Assembly (NCBI RefSeq): GCF_041435215.1
Contig: NZ_CP108394.1
Coordinates: forward strand, 6,076,001-6,140,000
Source: Streptomyces sp. NBC_01314
GTDB taxonomy: Bacteria > Actinomycetota > Actinomycetes > Streptomycetales > Streptomycetaceae
DNA length: 64,000 bases
Direction: 5' to 3'
Shown here: in pieces, positions 35,089-43,113 of the stretch
Layout: every line of letters starts with the position of its first letter
Position numbering within the stretch: position 1 is the stretch's first letter
Notes under the pieces: generated by a model
Seen by the model: only the letters and a program-made list of their open reading frames with translations
Databases searched by the model: none
What the model was told of the DNA's origin: nothing
Program-made: the position numbers and the translations under genes

Positions 35089-35667
35089 TCACACGTTCCC
35101 CATCGGCTCGATGTCCACCTTGACCGGCTCGCCCCAGATGCGCGTCACGTCGTAGTCGGTGAACTCCTGGACCAGGCGGTACGCGATGGCGGGGCGCGCG
35201 CCCCGGCGCTGGGCGGTGAGGTACAGCTCGGCCTCGCGGCGGTCGCGGCGGGGGGTGCCGCAGAGCTGCCAGACCTGGCCGTTCCACGCCTCCGGGAGCC
35301 AGCGCTCCTGGGGCTGGGGGCGGTCGTCCCGTACGCCGTAGCGGGAGGGGGTCGGGGTGGCGGGGCCGGTGGGGCGGGGAGGGCCGTAGCTGTCGTTCAG
35401 CTGGGTGCGGCGGGCGGCGCGGCGGCGGGTCTCGCAGAACAGACAGCCGTCGGGGGCCTCCTCGTCCACCGGGCCGTTCGGATGCTCGGCGCAGCGGGTC
35501 GTCGGCTTGGCCGACGTGACCGTCTCGTCCAGCAGGTCCAGGGCTCGTTTGAGGTCCGCCTTCACCTCGTGCAGCCGGGCGTCCGGGCTTTCGGCGTTCA
35601 GCGCGTCGCCGTGCTCCCCTAGGAGACGCAGGGCGCGGCCGAGGGCGGTGAGCTGGGCGTGGTTCAC
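35089..35667 (-). CDS. Conserved hypothetical protein with Cys/His pairs
   Basis: 192 residues from GTG at 35667 (GGAAGGAC 12 bases upstream). An N-terminal helical part (LTALGRALRLLGEHGDALNA) leads to RCAEHPNGPVDEEAPDGCLFCETR, where C-X-H and CLFC could bind zinc. The C-terminal half has WLPEAWNGQVWQLCGTPRRD and WGEPVKVDIEP. No known domain can be named. It is convergent with the SecD-like lipoprotein gene and divergent from vapBC. Confidence 0.7.
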   Translation of the reverse strand: MNHAQLTALGRALRLLGEHGDALNAESPDARLHEVKADLKRALDLLDETVTSAKPTTRCAEHPNGPVDEEAPDGCLFCETRRRAARRTQLNDSYGPPRPTGPATPTPSRYGVRDDRPQPQERWLPEAWNGQVWQLCGTPRRDRREAELYLTAQRRGARPAIAYRLVQEFTDYDVTRIWGEPVKVDIEPMGNV

Positions 35668-35801
35668 GGGGCTAGGTCCTTCCCTGGAGACATGAGAGAT
35701 CAGGCATGGGGGACATGGGACATGGGAGACATCAGCGATCCCCACCACCGTGCCACACCCCACTGACAGTCCCCGAAGGCCAGGCTCGACCTCGGAGAGG
35801 T

Positions 35802-35841
35802 ATGTACACTCGATGAAGGGATTGCCGGTAATTCTGTACAT
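35802..35841. promoter_or_regulatory. Inverted repeat in the vapBC promoter
   Basis: ATGTACA (35802-35808) and TGTACAT (35835-35841) are perfect inverted arms, 26 bases apart, just before the antitoxin ribosome site. Type II antitoxins usually bind such arms to repress their own operon. Confidence 0.6.
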
Positions 35842-35855
35842 CGCGGGAGGGCTGC

Positions 35856-36080
35856 ATGTCTCTGACACACATCGACATCGACGATGAGGCGCTGGAGACC
35901 GCCAAGCGCCTGGGCGGGCACCGGACGAAGACCGCCGCGGTGGCGAAGGCGTTGGAGGAGTACAACATGCGGCTTCTGCGCGCTACCGCGCATGACAAGT
36001 ACTTCGAGCTTGCCCAGGAGTGGGACATCGAAGGGGCCGAAGCCGCGCACCGTGCGGACAAGGAGGCCCACCGCGCGTGA
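35856..36080 (+). CDS. vapB: VapB family antitoxin
   Basis: 74 residues. The N-terminal ribbon-helix-helix-like part MSLTHIDIDDEALETAKRLG followed by GHRTKTAAVAKALEEYNMRL is the standard DNA-binding and dimerisation part of VapB-type proteins (THIDIDDEAL is typical of the actinobacterial branch). The acidic C-terminal tail probably wraps the toxin. GGGAGGGCTGC precedes the ATG. Its stop overlaps the toxin start (GTGA). It probably represses its own operon through the ATGTACA arms. Confidence 0.9.
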   Translation: MSLTHIDIDDEALETAKRLGGHRTKTAAVAKALEEYNMRLLRATAHDKYFELAQEWDIEGAEAAHRADKEAHRA

Positions 36081-36499
36081 GCGGTTACCTGCTGGACTCG
36101 TCGGCCCTGTGGCGCCTGCTTCGGGACCGGAGTCTCCACGAGGTGTGGCGCCCCGTCGTCATGGACGGCGACATCCGGTCGTGCTATCCGCAGCGGGCGG
36201 AGTTCCTGCGCTCGGCACGCGGCCTCAAGGAGTACGAGGCCTACAGCGCGATGTTCGCCGAGCTCTACGACGACGTCTCCGTCCCGAAGGGCGCGCCCCA
36301 CTGGATCGGCGGACTACAACTGCGGGCCGCCGGGCGGGGAGAGCATCAGGCGCTGTCCGCTGTCGATCTGCAGGTCTGTGCCACCGCCGCTCACCACGGT
36401 CTTGTCGTCCTGCACGACGACAGGGACTTCGTGACGGCTGCTCGCCTGGCGGTCGAACTTCGTCAGCTGAACGTCCACCAAGGGCCGCTGCGGAGCTGA
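36077..36499 (+). CDS. vapC: VapC family PIN-domain toxin
   Basis: 140 residues, a PIN nuclease. Acidic catalytic residues are seen in LLDSSALWRLL (Asp7), the central QRAEFLRSA Glu, SAVDLQVCATAA and VVLHDDRDFVTAA near the C-terminus. It cleaves RNA, in characterised members tRNA or rRNA loops, and is neutralised by VapB. Encoded immediately downstream of and overlapping the antitoxin by 4 bases. It looks intact. Confidence 0.92.
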   Translation: MSGYLLDSSALWRLLRDRSLHEVWRPVVMDGDIRSCYPQRAEFLRSARGLKEYEAYSAMFAELYDDVSVPKGAPHWIGGLQLRAAGRGEHQALSAVDLQVCATAAHHGLVVLHDDRDFVTAARLAVELRQLNVHQGPLRS

Positions 36500-36541
36500 C
36501 GCGGAGCCTGCTCCGGGGCGCCCACCTGTGCCCGCGGAGTG

Positions 36542-37504
36542 TCAGCCCGTCGTCATCGCCGCAGCCAGGGCCGCCCTCAGGTGGCCCTCGTTCGCTGTCA
36601 GCAGGCGGGTCGCGGTGGGCGCGTCGACGCCGCTCAGGATGGTGAGGATGGCGTTCTTCACCTGGCCGCCCGCGGCGGTGAGGGCCGTTTCGATCTCGGG
36701 GTCGGTCGCGCCCGTGGCGAGGGCGACGATGCGGTGGGAGCGGGCGCGGAGCTTGTCGTTGGTGGCGCGGACGTCGACCATCAGGTTCCCGTAGGTCTTG
36801 CCCAGGCGGATCATGGTGATCGTCGAGAGCATGTTGAGGACGAGCTTCTGGGCCGTGCCCGCCTTGAGGCGGGTCGAGCCCGTCACCAGTTCCGGGCCGA
36901 CGACGATCTCGATGCCGTGGTCGGCCGCGGCGGCGAGCGCGCTGGCCGCGTTGCAGGACAGGCCGACCGTCAGCGCGCCGGCCGCGCGCGCGTGCTCCAC
37001 CGCGCCCACCGCGTACGGCGTGCGACCGGAGGCCGAGACGCCGACCACCGTGTCGTCGGGCGTCAGCGCGAGCGCGTCGAGGTCTGTCCGGGCCAGCTCC
37101 GCCGAGTCCTCCGCCCCCTCGATCGAGGTGACCATGGCCTCCCGGCCGCCCGCGATCAGGCCCATGACCTGCGAGGGTGCCGTGTTGAAGGTCGGCGGGC
37201 ACTCGGACGCGTCCAGCACGCCCAGCCTTCCCGCCGTACCCGCGCCCGCGTAGATCAGCCGGCCACCCCGCGCCATCCGCTCCGCGATCGCGTCGATCGC
37301 CGCCGCGATCAGCGGCAGCTGCGCGGAGACCGCCGTCGGCACGGCCGCGTCCTCGCCGTTCATCAGCTTCGCGATGTCGAGCGTCGGAAGCTGATCGATG
37401 TCGGCCAGCTCCGGCCGGAACGCCTCGGTCGTCAGCGACTCCAGCTCCGCGCGCACGGAGAGGTGGTTGGGGAGGGCGGAGGTGTTGGGGGAGGTGGGGG
37501 GCAT
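36542..37504 (-). CDS. murQ: N-acetylmuramic acid 6-phosphate etherase MurQ
   Basis: 320 residues. It cleaves the lactyl ether of MurNAc-6-P to give GlcNAc-6-P, feeding NagA. It has a SIS (sugar isomerase) fold: LIYAGAGTAGRLGVLDASEC, LIAGGREAMVTSIEGAEDS, VVGVSASGRTPYAVGAVEH, the MurQ-typical STRLKAGTAQKLVLNMLSTI, and a C-terminal helical ATRLLTANEGHLRAAL. Catalytic Glu residues lie in DASECPP and IEGAEDS. Upstream on the same strand is an RpiR-type regulator, as in other bacteria. Confidence 0.95.
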   Translation of the reverse strand: MPPTSPNTSALPNHLSVRAELESLTTEAFRPELADIDQLPTLDIAKLMNGEDAAVPTAVSAQLPLIAAAIDAIAERMARGGRLIYAGAGTAGRLGVLDASECPPTFNTAPSQVMGLIAGGREAMVTSIEGAEDSAELARTDLDALALTPDDTVVGVSASGRTPYAVGAVEHARAAGALTVGLSCNAASALAAAADHGIEIVVGPELVTGSTRLKAGTAQKLVLNMLSTITMIRLGKTYGNLMVDVRATNDKLRARSHRIVALATGATDPEIETALTAAGGQVKNAILTILSGVDAPTATRLLTANEGHLRAALAAAMTTG

Positions 37505-37608
37505 GGCGGCTCATTCCGTACGGAGCGGTGCGGCGGTGCGGCGATGCGGGGGTGCGGCGGTCCACATGGGCTCTGGTGCTCTGGGGTGAACGCCGCAGTT
37601 GCCTGGGG

Positions 37609-37676
37609 GTTCGTCGTGGTTGATCGCGGCCCGCGGCGGAGCCGCGGAGGTCGCGGTCCCGCGCCCCTGACGGGCG
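37609..37676 (-). repeat. Dispersed intergenic repeat, copy I
   Basis: It ends in CGCGGTCCCGCGCCCCTGAC and contains the imperfect palindrome CCGCGGCGGAGCCGCGG. It lies just 3' of the rpiR-type gene in its orientation, between it and murQ. Confidence 0.75.
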
Positions 37677-37693
37677 CTCGTTCCTGGCCTCAC

Positions 37694-38677
37694 CTACCGC
37701 GACGGGCCCCCGGTCCGATGTCGATGCGCCAGCGCCTCGTACGACGCCGACAACGCGGGCGCCGCCGACTCGTACGTCCGTTGCGCCACCCCGATGAAGA
37801 GGCAGTCCACCACCAGCAGCTGACTCGTCCGGGACGACATCGCCGCCGGCCGCAGCTCGCTCTCCCGGGCCGTGGACGTCGTCAGGACGTGATCGGCGTA
37901 CTGGGACACCGGCCCGTTCGGCCGCCCGGTGATCGCGATCGTCGTGGCCCCGTGGTCGAAGGCGACCCGCAGCGGCTCGATGACGTCGCCCGTCGAGCCG
38001 GAGTGGGTGATCGCTATGGCCACGTCCTTCGCGCGGAGCTGCACCGCGTTGGTGACGGCGAGGTGCGGGTCGCTGTGCGCGTGGGCTATCAGCCCTATGC
38101 GGAGCAGCTTCTGCGTGAGGTCCTGGGCGACGAGCCCGGACGCCCCGACGCCGTAGATGTCTATGCGGCGGGCCCCGGCGAGCGCACCGACCGCCGCGCC
38201 GAGCTGGGCCATGTCGAGTCCGGCGGCCGTGTCCGCGAGGGTCTGCTGCTCGTCGTAGGCGAGCTTGGCGACCACGTCGGGGAGCGGGTCGTCGACCGCG
38301 ATGTCGGCCGTGACCGAGGGCGCGCGGCCCGACTCCTGGTGGGCGGCGAGGCCGGCGAGGGCGAGGCGCAGGTCGCGGTAGCCGGGGTAGCCGAGGAGGC
38401 GGGCGGTGCGTACGACCGTCGCCTCGCTGGTGCCGGTGAGCTCGGCGAGGCCGGTGACCGTGAGCGCCGCGCAGCCCGCCGGGTCGCCCGCGACGGCCTC
38501 CGCGACCCGCTGCATGGAGCGGGTCATGGAGGGGGCCAGCGTCCGCACCTTCGCTGCCAGGGCGGCGGGTGCGGGAGGCGTGGGGGGTGTGGTCGCGGCG
38601 CCGCTCCGCCCTCCGGCCGGGCGGCCCGGGGCCTGTCCCTCCGTGGTTGCGAAAATTTCCTTCACGTCATCGCTCAC
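37694..38677 (-). CDS. RpiR/MurR family transcriptional regulator
   Basis: 327 residues. An N-terminal RpiR helix-turn-helix (VRTLAPSMTRSMQRVAEAVA, then ELTGTSEATVVRTARLLGYP at about 75-94) is followed by a C-terminal SIS domain that senses a sugar phosphate (IDIYGVGASGLVAQDLTQKL, then VAIAITHSGSTGDVIEPLRV). It probably controls murQ, with MurNAc-6-P or a related sugar phosphate as effector. It is upstream of murQ on the same strand. The GTG at 38677 lies beside a palindrome that may be its operator. Confidence 0.9.
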   Translation of the reverse strand: MSDDVKEIFATTEGQAPGRPAGGRSGAATTPPTPPAPAALAAKVRTLAPSMTRSMQRVAEAVAGDPAGCAALTVTGLAELTGTSEATVVRTARLLGYPGYRDLRLALAGLAAHQESGRAPSVTADIAVDDPLPDVVAKLAYDEQQTLADTAAGLDMAQLGAAVGALAGARRIDIYGVGASGLVAQDLTQKLLRIGLIAHAHSDPHLAVTNAVQLRAKDVAIAITHSGSTGDVIEPLRVAFDHGATTIAITGRPNGPVSQYADHVLTTSTARESELRPAAMSSRTSQLLVVDCLFIGVAQRTYESAAPALSASYEALAHRHRTGGPSR

Positions 38678-38681
38678 ACTA

Positions 38682-38697
38682 TGAAAGATATTTTCTG
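38682..38697. promoter_or_regulatory. AT-rich palindrome before the RpiR-type gene
   Basis: TGAAAGATATTTTCTG, a GAAA-N5-TTTC type dyad, immediately upstream of the rpiR start and in the divergent promoter region. Its AT content stands out. It is a candidate auto-operator. Confidence 0.55.
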
Positions 38698-38724
38698 TAC
38701 GGCCATATGGTCAAGGGCCGCACA

Positions 38725-39171
38725 ATGGATGGCATGAGTCCCAGCAGTGACCCCGTGGAGCCCCGGGATCCCGTGAGCCCGCTAGAACAGGCGCTGCACG
38801 CGGCCCGCGCCCTCGTGATCGCCGATCTGGTGTCCGGCCAGGTCGCCGAGGCGGATGTCGTGTCCATGGTCGAGGATGCGGTCGTGCAGCGCCGCTGGTG
38901 GGTCGAGCAGTGGCCGGACGGCGCGGCGTACGTCGCCGGGCTCGTCGCCCAGGACGTCCAGGACGCCCTGCTCGAACGGTACGGCCGCTGGCCCCTCTGC
39001 CCGGTCTGCGGTGACGGCGACCCGCACGCGCTCGACGTGGAGCCGGAGCTCGGGCCCGACCCGCAGTGGGTGTGCCACAAGGCGGGGGTGCGGGTCGCGG
39101 CGGTGGGGACGCTGGGCTCGGCATCGGGAGAGGCATCGGGAGAGGCCTCCGGAGAGGCGGCGTCCTCATGA
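38725..39171 (+). CDS. Conserved hypothetical protein with CPxC motif
   Basis: 148 residues from ATG at 38725 (AAGGG 8 bases upstream; 38734 is the alternative). A helical acidic N-terminal part (ALVIADLVSGQVAEADVVSM, WWVEQWPDGAAYVAGLVAQD) precedes PLCPVCGDGDPHALDVEPEL and a later WVCHKAG, a possible zinc site. The C-terminal GSASGEASGEASGEA comes from a 12-base DNA repeat. No known function. Stop overlaps the DUF4031 gene (ATGA). Confidence 0.78.
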   Translation: MDGMSPSSDPVEPRDPVSPLEQALHAARALVIADLVSGQVAEADVVSMVEDAVVQRRWWVEQWPDGAAYVAGLVAQDVQDALLERYGRWPLCPVCGDGDPHALDVEPELGPDPQWVCHKAGVRVAAVGTLGSASGEASGEASGEAASS

Positions 39172-39440
39172 CCCTCTACATCGACCCGCCCACCTGGCCG
39201 GGACACGGGCGTATGTGGTCCCACCTGGTGAGCGACGAATCCTTCGACGAACTGCACGCGTTCGCACGGCGGTCGGGCATCCCCGAGCGCGCCTTCGAAC
39301 GCGACCACTACGACATCCCGTCCCACCGCTACGAGGAGGTCGTGCGGGAGGGGGCCGTGGAGGTGGGCTCGAAGGAACTGCTGCGCAGGCTGACGGAGGC
39401 GGGGCTGCGCAGACCCAAGCGGCGGGGAGCTACGGCCTGA
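39168..39440 (+). CDS. DUF4031 domain protein
   Basis: 90 residues with the DUF4031 core: LYIDPPTWPGHGRMWSHLVS, ELHAFARRSGIPERAFERDH and a YDIPSHRYEEVV end. The conserved DPPxWPGHG and HYDIP pattern is typical of small actinobacterial proteins of unknown role. Translation is coupled to the upstream gene by the ATGA overlap. The stop codon falls inside a tandem DNA repeat. Confidence 0.85.
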   Translation: MTLYIDPPTWPGHGRMWSHLVSDESFDELHAFARRSGIPERAFERDHYDIPSHRYEEVVREGAVEVGSKELLRRLTEAGLRRPKRRGATA

Positions 39441-39500
39441 GCGGCGGGGGGCTACGGCCTGAGCGGCGGGCGGCTGCGCAGGCCTGAGCGGCGGTGGCTG
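39426..39500. repeat. 22-25-base tandem repeat spanning the DUF4031 stop codon
   Basis: Three units of GGCTACGGCCTGAGCGGCGG-type sequence (starts at about 39429, 39451 and 39473), the third with an insertion. The first CTGA contains the DUF4031 stop, so each unit carries a potential stop in this frame. Confidence 0.75.
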
Positions 39501-39521
39501 AACGGTTGGCCCCGGCGTACG

Positions 39522-40634
39522 TCAGTCGCGCAGGCGGAGTTCGTACGCGAACTGCTCCCCGTGCTCCCCGTCGCCCCAGTCGTCGCTCACCTTCTCGAAG
39601 CCGACCCGCGAAACGACGCCCTGCGAAGGGGCGTTGGCCTTCTCGACGACCGCGAACAGCGACCGTACGTCCCCCCGCTCCCGGCCCCGCTCCCGCGCCC
39701 AGTCGGCCAGCGCGCGCAGCGCCTCGGTCATGTAGCCGCGTCCGCGCGCCCCCTCGACCAGGTCGTAGCCGACCTCGACACGGCCCTCCTCGTCCGGGGC
39801 GCCGTGGTAGCCGAGCGCGCCGACGGCCAGCCCGTCCTCCTTGCGCACGAGGACGAACATGCCCCACTCCGGCCGGTGCACCCCCGCCTCGTACGCCTGG
39901 AAGACCAGGCCCGCCCCGACCCGCGTCCCCTCGACCGGCCCGCCCACGATCCAGTCGAAGCCACCGGTGCCGCCCTCGGCGAGATCGGCCGCGGCGGCCG
40001 GGTGGATGCCCTGGAGGACGATGCGCTCAGCGTCGATGTGCAGCGGGTTGCTCCAGCGCCACTCCGTGACGTGCGCGCGCCCCGGCAGCTCGCCCCGGCC
40101 GGTGGCCCACAGCAGCGTCGCCCAGGGGTCGTCACCGGGCCTGACGTGCGGGAAGAGGCGCGCGAGAACGGACTCGCACAGCCCGACGGGCGGCACGGAC
40201 GCGGACGCGGGGAGCCCCAGGCCCTCCGCGATGTCGTACGTGTGCAGCAGCACCTCGGCGACACCCATCGCCGCGAAGCCCTCGCGGTCGGCCGCGCGGA
40301 ACGGATACGGGTGGAAGCCGCGGACCGTGCGGGGGGTGGCACTGACGGTGGCGGCGAGGAGGGCACCGGTCGTCCGGATCACCTCCAGCACGTCGGCGTT
40401 CTCCTCGCACTCCTCCGTCGTGATCTCGAACGGTACCCAGCGCGTCGTGGGCCGCCCCGCCAACTGCCCCGCGTACGCGATCAGGTCCGACGCGACATGG
40501 TCGGCGGTGTTCCGGCAACTCCACTCCAGCCGACCGGCCTTGACGCCTTCCCAGTCCTGGTCGACCACCGTCCCCAGCACCGCGAGGCCGTGTTCGACGG
40601 CTTCCTGAACCTGATCCCCACCCATTGGTCGCAT
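39522..40634 (-). CDS. Maleylpyruvate isomerase-like (DinB fold) and GNAT acetyltransferase fusion
   Basis: 370 residues. The N-terminal 190 or so resemble the mycothiol-dependent maleylpyruvate isomerase N-domain: LEWSCRNTADHVASDLIAYA with a metal His, and VAEVLLHTYDIAEGLGLPAS with the His-X-Y-D metal motif. From about 195 a full GNAT domain follows (GWMFVLVRKEDGLAVGALGY-like, VEVGYDLVEGARGRGYMTEA, VVEKANAPSQGVVSRVGFEK). The chain could be a mycothiol-linked modification enzyme; substrates are unknown. The ATG at 40634 is chosen with no clear ribosome site. Convergent with the DUF4031 gene. Confidence 0.82.
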   Translation of the reverse strand: MRPMGGDQVQEAVEHGLAVLGTVVDQDWEGVKAGRLEWSCRNTADHVASDLIAYAGQLAGRPTTRWVPFEITTEECEENADVLEVIRTTGALLAATVSATPRTVRGFHPYPFRAADREGFAAMGVAEVLLHTYDIAEGLGLPASASVPPVGLCESVLARLFPHVRPGDDPWATLLWATGRGELPGRAHVTEWRWSNPLHIDAERIVLQGIHPAAAADLAEGGTGGFDWIVGGPVEGTRVGAGLVFQAYEAGVHRPEWGMFVLVRKEDGLAVGALGYHGAPDEEGRVEVGYDLVEGARGRGYMTEALRALADWARERGRERGDVRSLFAVVEKANAPSQGVVSRVGFEKVSDDWGDGEHGEQFAYELRLRD

Positions 40635-40654
40635 GGCGGCGAGGATAAGAGAGA

Positions 40655-41941
40655 TCAGACGTCCGTACGTACCGGATTTACGGCGCTGTCACGGTTGCCC
40701 TCGCTGGTGCCGCGACTGCTTCCGGCCACGCGGCGGGAGGCCCGCGTACGCCGGTGGAGGCGCAGCGAGACAGCCGTGGTGCCGATGGCGGTCGCCATGA
40801 TGGCGCCGCCCGCCCAGGCCGTGGAGGCGAAGCCGAAGCCCGCGTCGATGACGACACCGCCGATCCAGGGGCCGCCGGTGTTGCCGAGGTTGAACGCGGC
40901 GGTGGTGGTGGCGCCGGCGAGGGTCGGGGCGGCGCCCGCGACGTTGAACAGCCGGGCGTTGAGGGCCGGGGCGGTGTAGAAGCAGGACACCCCGAGGAGG
41001 AAGGAGAGGAGGACGGCGGCGACGGCGTACTCGGCGAGCAGTGCCAGGGCGACGAGGAAGACCGTGGAGGCGGTGATTCCGCTGAGCAGGACCCCGAAGA
41101 GGTGGGCGTCCGCGACCCGGCCCCCGACCGCCGTGCCGATCAGCGCGCCGATTCCGAACAGCGCGAGAACCGACGGCACCCACCCGTCGTCCAGCCCCGC
41201 CACATCCGTGAGCAGCGGCGCGAGATAGCTGAACGCGCAGAAGACGCCGCCCGCGGCGAGTGCCACGACGGCGATGGTCAGCCAGACCTGGGGTTCGCGG
41301 TAGATCCGGACCTCCTGCCCGAGCCGGGGCCGCTCCTCGGGCCGGGGAATGGCCGGAACCAGTGTCACGACCCCGACGAGCGCGATAGCCGAGGCCACCG
41401 CCACCGCCCAGAACGCCGACCGCCATCCGAAGTGCTCCCCGAGGAACGCCCCCGCCGGCACGCCCAGCACGTTCGCGATCGACAACCCGCCGATCATGAT
41501 GGCCAGCGCCCGTGCCCGCGCGTTCACCGGCACCATCGCGACGGCCACGGCCGCCCCGACCGCCCAGAACCCCGCACAGGCGAGCGCGCTCACGATCCGG
41601 GAGGCGAAGAGGACGGCGTAGTTCGGTGCGAGGGCGCCCGCGACCTGCCCGAAACCGAAGATCGTGATCAGCGCGACGAGCGTCGTACGCCGGGGGAGGC
41701 GCAGCGTCGCCACCGCCAGCAGGGGCGCCCCGATCACCATGCCGATCGCGAACGCCGAGATCAGCAGCCCCGCCCGTGGAATGGACACGTGCATGTCCTC
41801 GGAGATGGGCGGCAGCAGCCCCGAGAGCATGAACTCACTGGTGCCGAGTGCGAAGACGGCGAGGCCGAGGACGTAGACGGAGAGAGGTATGCGGAAGCGG
41901 GCGGCCTGGTCCGGAGCGGCGACGGGTGAGGACATATTCAT
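40655..41941 (-). CDS. MFS exporter, Cmx/CmrA (chloramphenicol efflux)-like
   Basis: 428 residues with 12 predicted transmembrane helices. MFS drug:H+ antiporter signatures of the DHA1 branch are seen: GTSEFMLSGLLPPISEDMHV in helix 1, GAPLLAVATLRLPRRTTLVA after helix 2, and GFWAVGAAVAVAMVPVNARA in helix 5. The ALGTSEFM motif is typical of Cmx-type chloramphenicol exporters and of many Streptomyces drug pumps of undefined range. Alternative starts at 41935 and 41968. No regulator is adjacent. Confidence 0.88.
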   Translation of the reverse strand: MNMSSPVAAPDQAARFRIPLSVYVLGLAVFALGTSEFMLSGLLPPISEDMHVSIPRAGLLISAFAIGMVIGAPLLAVATLRLPRRTTLVALITIFGFGQVAGALAPNYAVLFASRIVSALACAGFWAVGAAVAVAMVPVNARARALAIMIGGLSIANVLGVPAGAFLGEHFGWRSAFWAVAVASAIALVGVVTLVPAIPRPEERPRLGQEVRIYREPQVWLTIAVVALAAGGVFCAFSYLAPLLTDVAGLDDGWVPSVLALFGIGALIGTAVGGRVADAHLFGVLLSGITASTVFLVALALLAEYAVAAVLLSFLLGVSCFYTAPALNARLFNVAGAAPTLAGATTTAAFNLGNTGGPWIGGVVIDAGFGFASTAWAGGAIMATAIGTTAVSLRLHRRTRASRRVAGSSRGTSEGNRDSAVNPVRTDV

Positions 41942-42059
41942 GGGCAACCAACGGCCGCGGGGCCGCATTCCTTCGGACAGTAGGGACAGAGAGAGGGTCG
42001 GAGAAACAGAACAGAGGGACGGAGAAACGGAGGAACGGAGGAACGGAGGGGGACTCGGT

Positions 42060-42150
42060 TCGTTGGATGAGTCCTCCCGTCAGTCCCCCGCCAGCCCCCG
42101 TCAGGCCTCCGTCAGTCCCCCGTCAGGCCTCCGTCAGTCCCCGTCAGTCC
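42060..42150. repeat. GTCAGTCCCC/GTCAGGCCTCC repeat
   Basis: Six imperfect 10-13-base units of CCGTCAGTCCCC and CCGTCAGGCCTC overlap the 3' end of the HD-hydrolase gene, which therefore ends in a repetitive TGTDGGLTGD tail. Confidence 0.65.
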
Positions 42151-42837
42151 GGCCAGTTCCGCCCGCAGGTTCTCCCGCGCCCGGTCCTCCCACTCCCGCT
42201 CCCCGTACGGCGTCCTGAACAGGCGTGGCAGATCGAGGAGTTGTCGCAGCACAGCGGCTCGGCCCTCCCGGAACGCCTCGTCCGGCACGAACCCGTACTC
42301 CTCCCGGACGGCGGCGGCGTAGGCGGCGTACGCGTCCGGCGCCGATGCCAGGATCGCGAGATCCGCGTCGCACAGCACTCGCCCGTTCGGGTCGTCGTCG
42401 GCCGGATCATGGGTGATGGTCAGTCGCACCAGCCGGGCGACCTCGGCCACCTTCTCCTCCGGCACGCCGGCCTCGGTCAACGCCCGGTCGGCGAGCCGGG
42501 CCGACCGCTCCTCGTTCTCCGACCGTTCCGGCAGGTACACGGCGTCATGGAACCAGGTCGCCAGCCGCACGAGGTCCGGGTCCGCCGCGTACTCCTCCAG
42601 CACCTCGACACGGTCCAGCACCGCCGTCAGGTGATCAAGGGTGTGGTACTTCCGCTGCGGCTCCGACCACCGCTCGATCAGGTTGTCGGCATACGGGAAC
42701 GGAGGGGGATCGCAGGCCCCGTCCCGGGCGGAGAGAAGCGCGGGCAGCCAGCGGTAGCGGAGGGCTTCCCGGCGGGCTTCGGCCGCGTCCGGGGTGTCCG
42801 GGGTACTCGGGGTGCCTGGGGCGTCAGGGGCGGGCAT
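42112..42837 (-). CDS. HD-superfamily metal-dependent phosphohydrolase
   Basis: 241 residues. The HD signature is read as RKYHTLDHLTAVLDRV, WFHDAVYLPERSENEERSAR (the HD pair in the YHTLDH...FHDAVY arrangement), RLTITHDPADDDPNGRVLCD and a downstream Asp in ADLAILA. These cytoplasmic enzymes hydrolyse phosphates of nucleotides; the substrate is unknown. The N-terminal PAPDAPGTPSTPDTPD is low complexity from a GGGGTGTCC repeat. The ATG at 42837 is the first suitable start. Divergent from the sigma factor gene. Confidence 0.86.
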   Translation of the reverse strand: MPAPDAPGTPSTPDTPDAAEARREALRYRWLPALLSARDGACDPPPFPYADNLIERWSEPQRKYHTLDHLTAVLDRVEVLEEYAADPDLVRLATWFHDAVYLPERSENEERSARLADRALTEAGVPEEKVAEVARLVRLTITHDPADDDPNGRVLCDADLAILASAPDAYAAYAAAVREEYGFVPDEAFREGRAAVLRQLLDLPRLFRTPYGEREWEDRARENLRAELAGLTGTDGGLTGD

Positions 42838-43113
42838 GTACGCATTGTGCCGTGGCCGGGTTCGATCCCTGCGGCCGAGCCCGGCCACGGTCACCCGGTG
42901 GTCGGCACCGGGTGGCGAGGAACTTCGCCGCGTAGCCCTTTTCGGGGGCGATGAGTCCACGGGTGGCGCAGGTGACGCTGTTGGCGGCAGGGCCGGGAGC
43001 AGGCGGCCGGCGGGAAGGGTGGGCGTCGCCGACGTGACCCAGGTCACGCCATGGCCGTGCAGCAGATCCATGTGCTTTCCCGTCGAGGAGGGGTGACAGG
43101 AAGGGAGGAGCGT

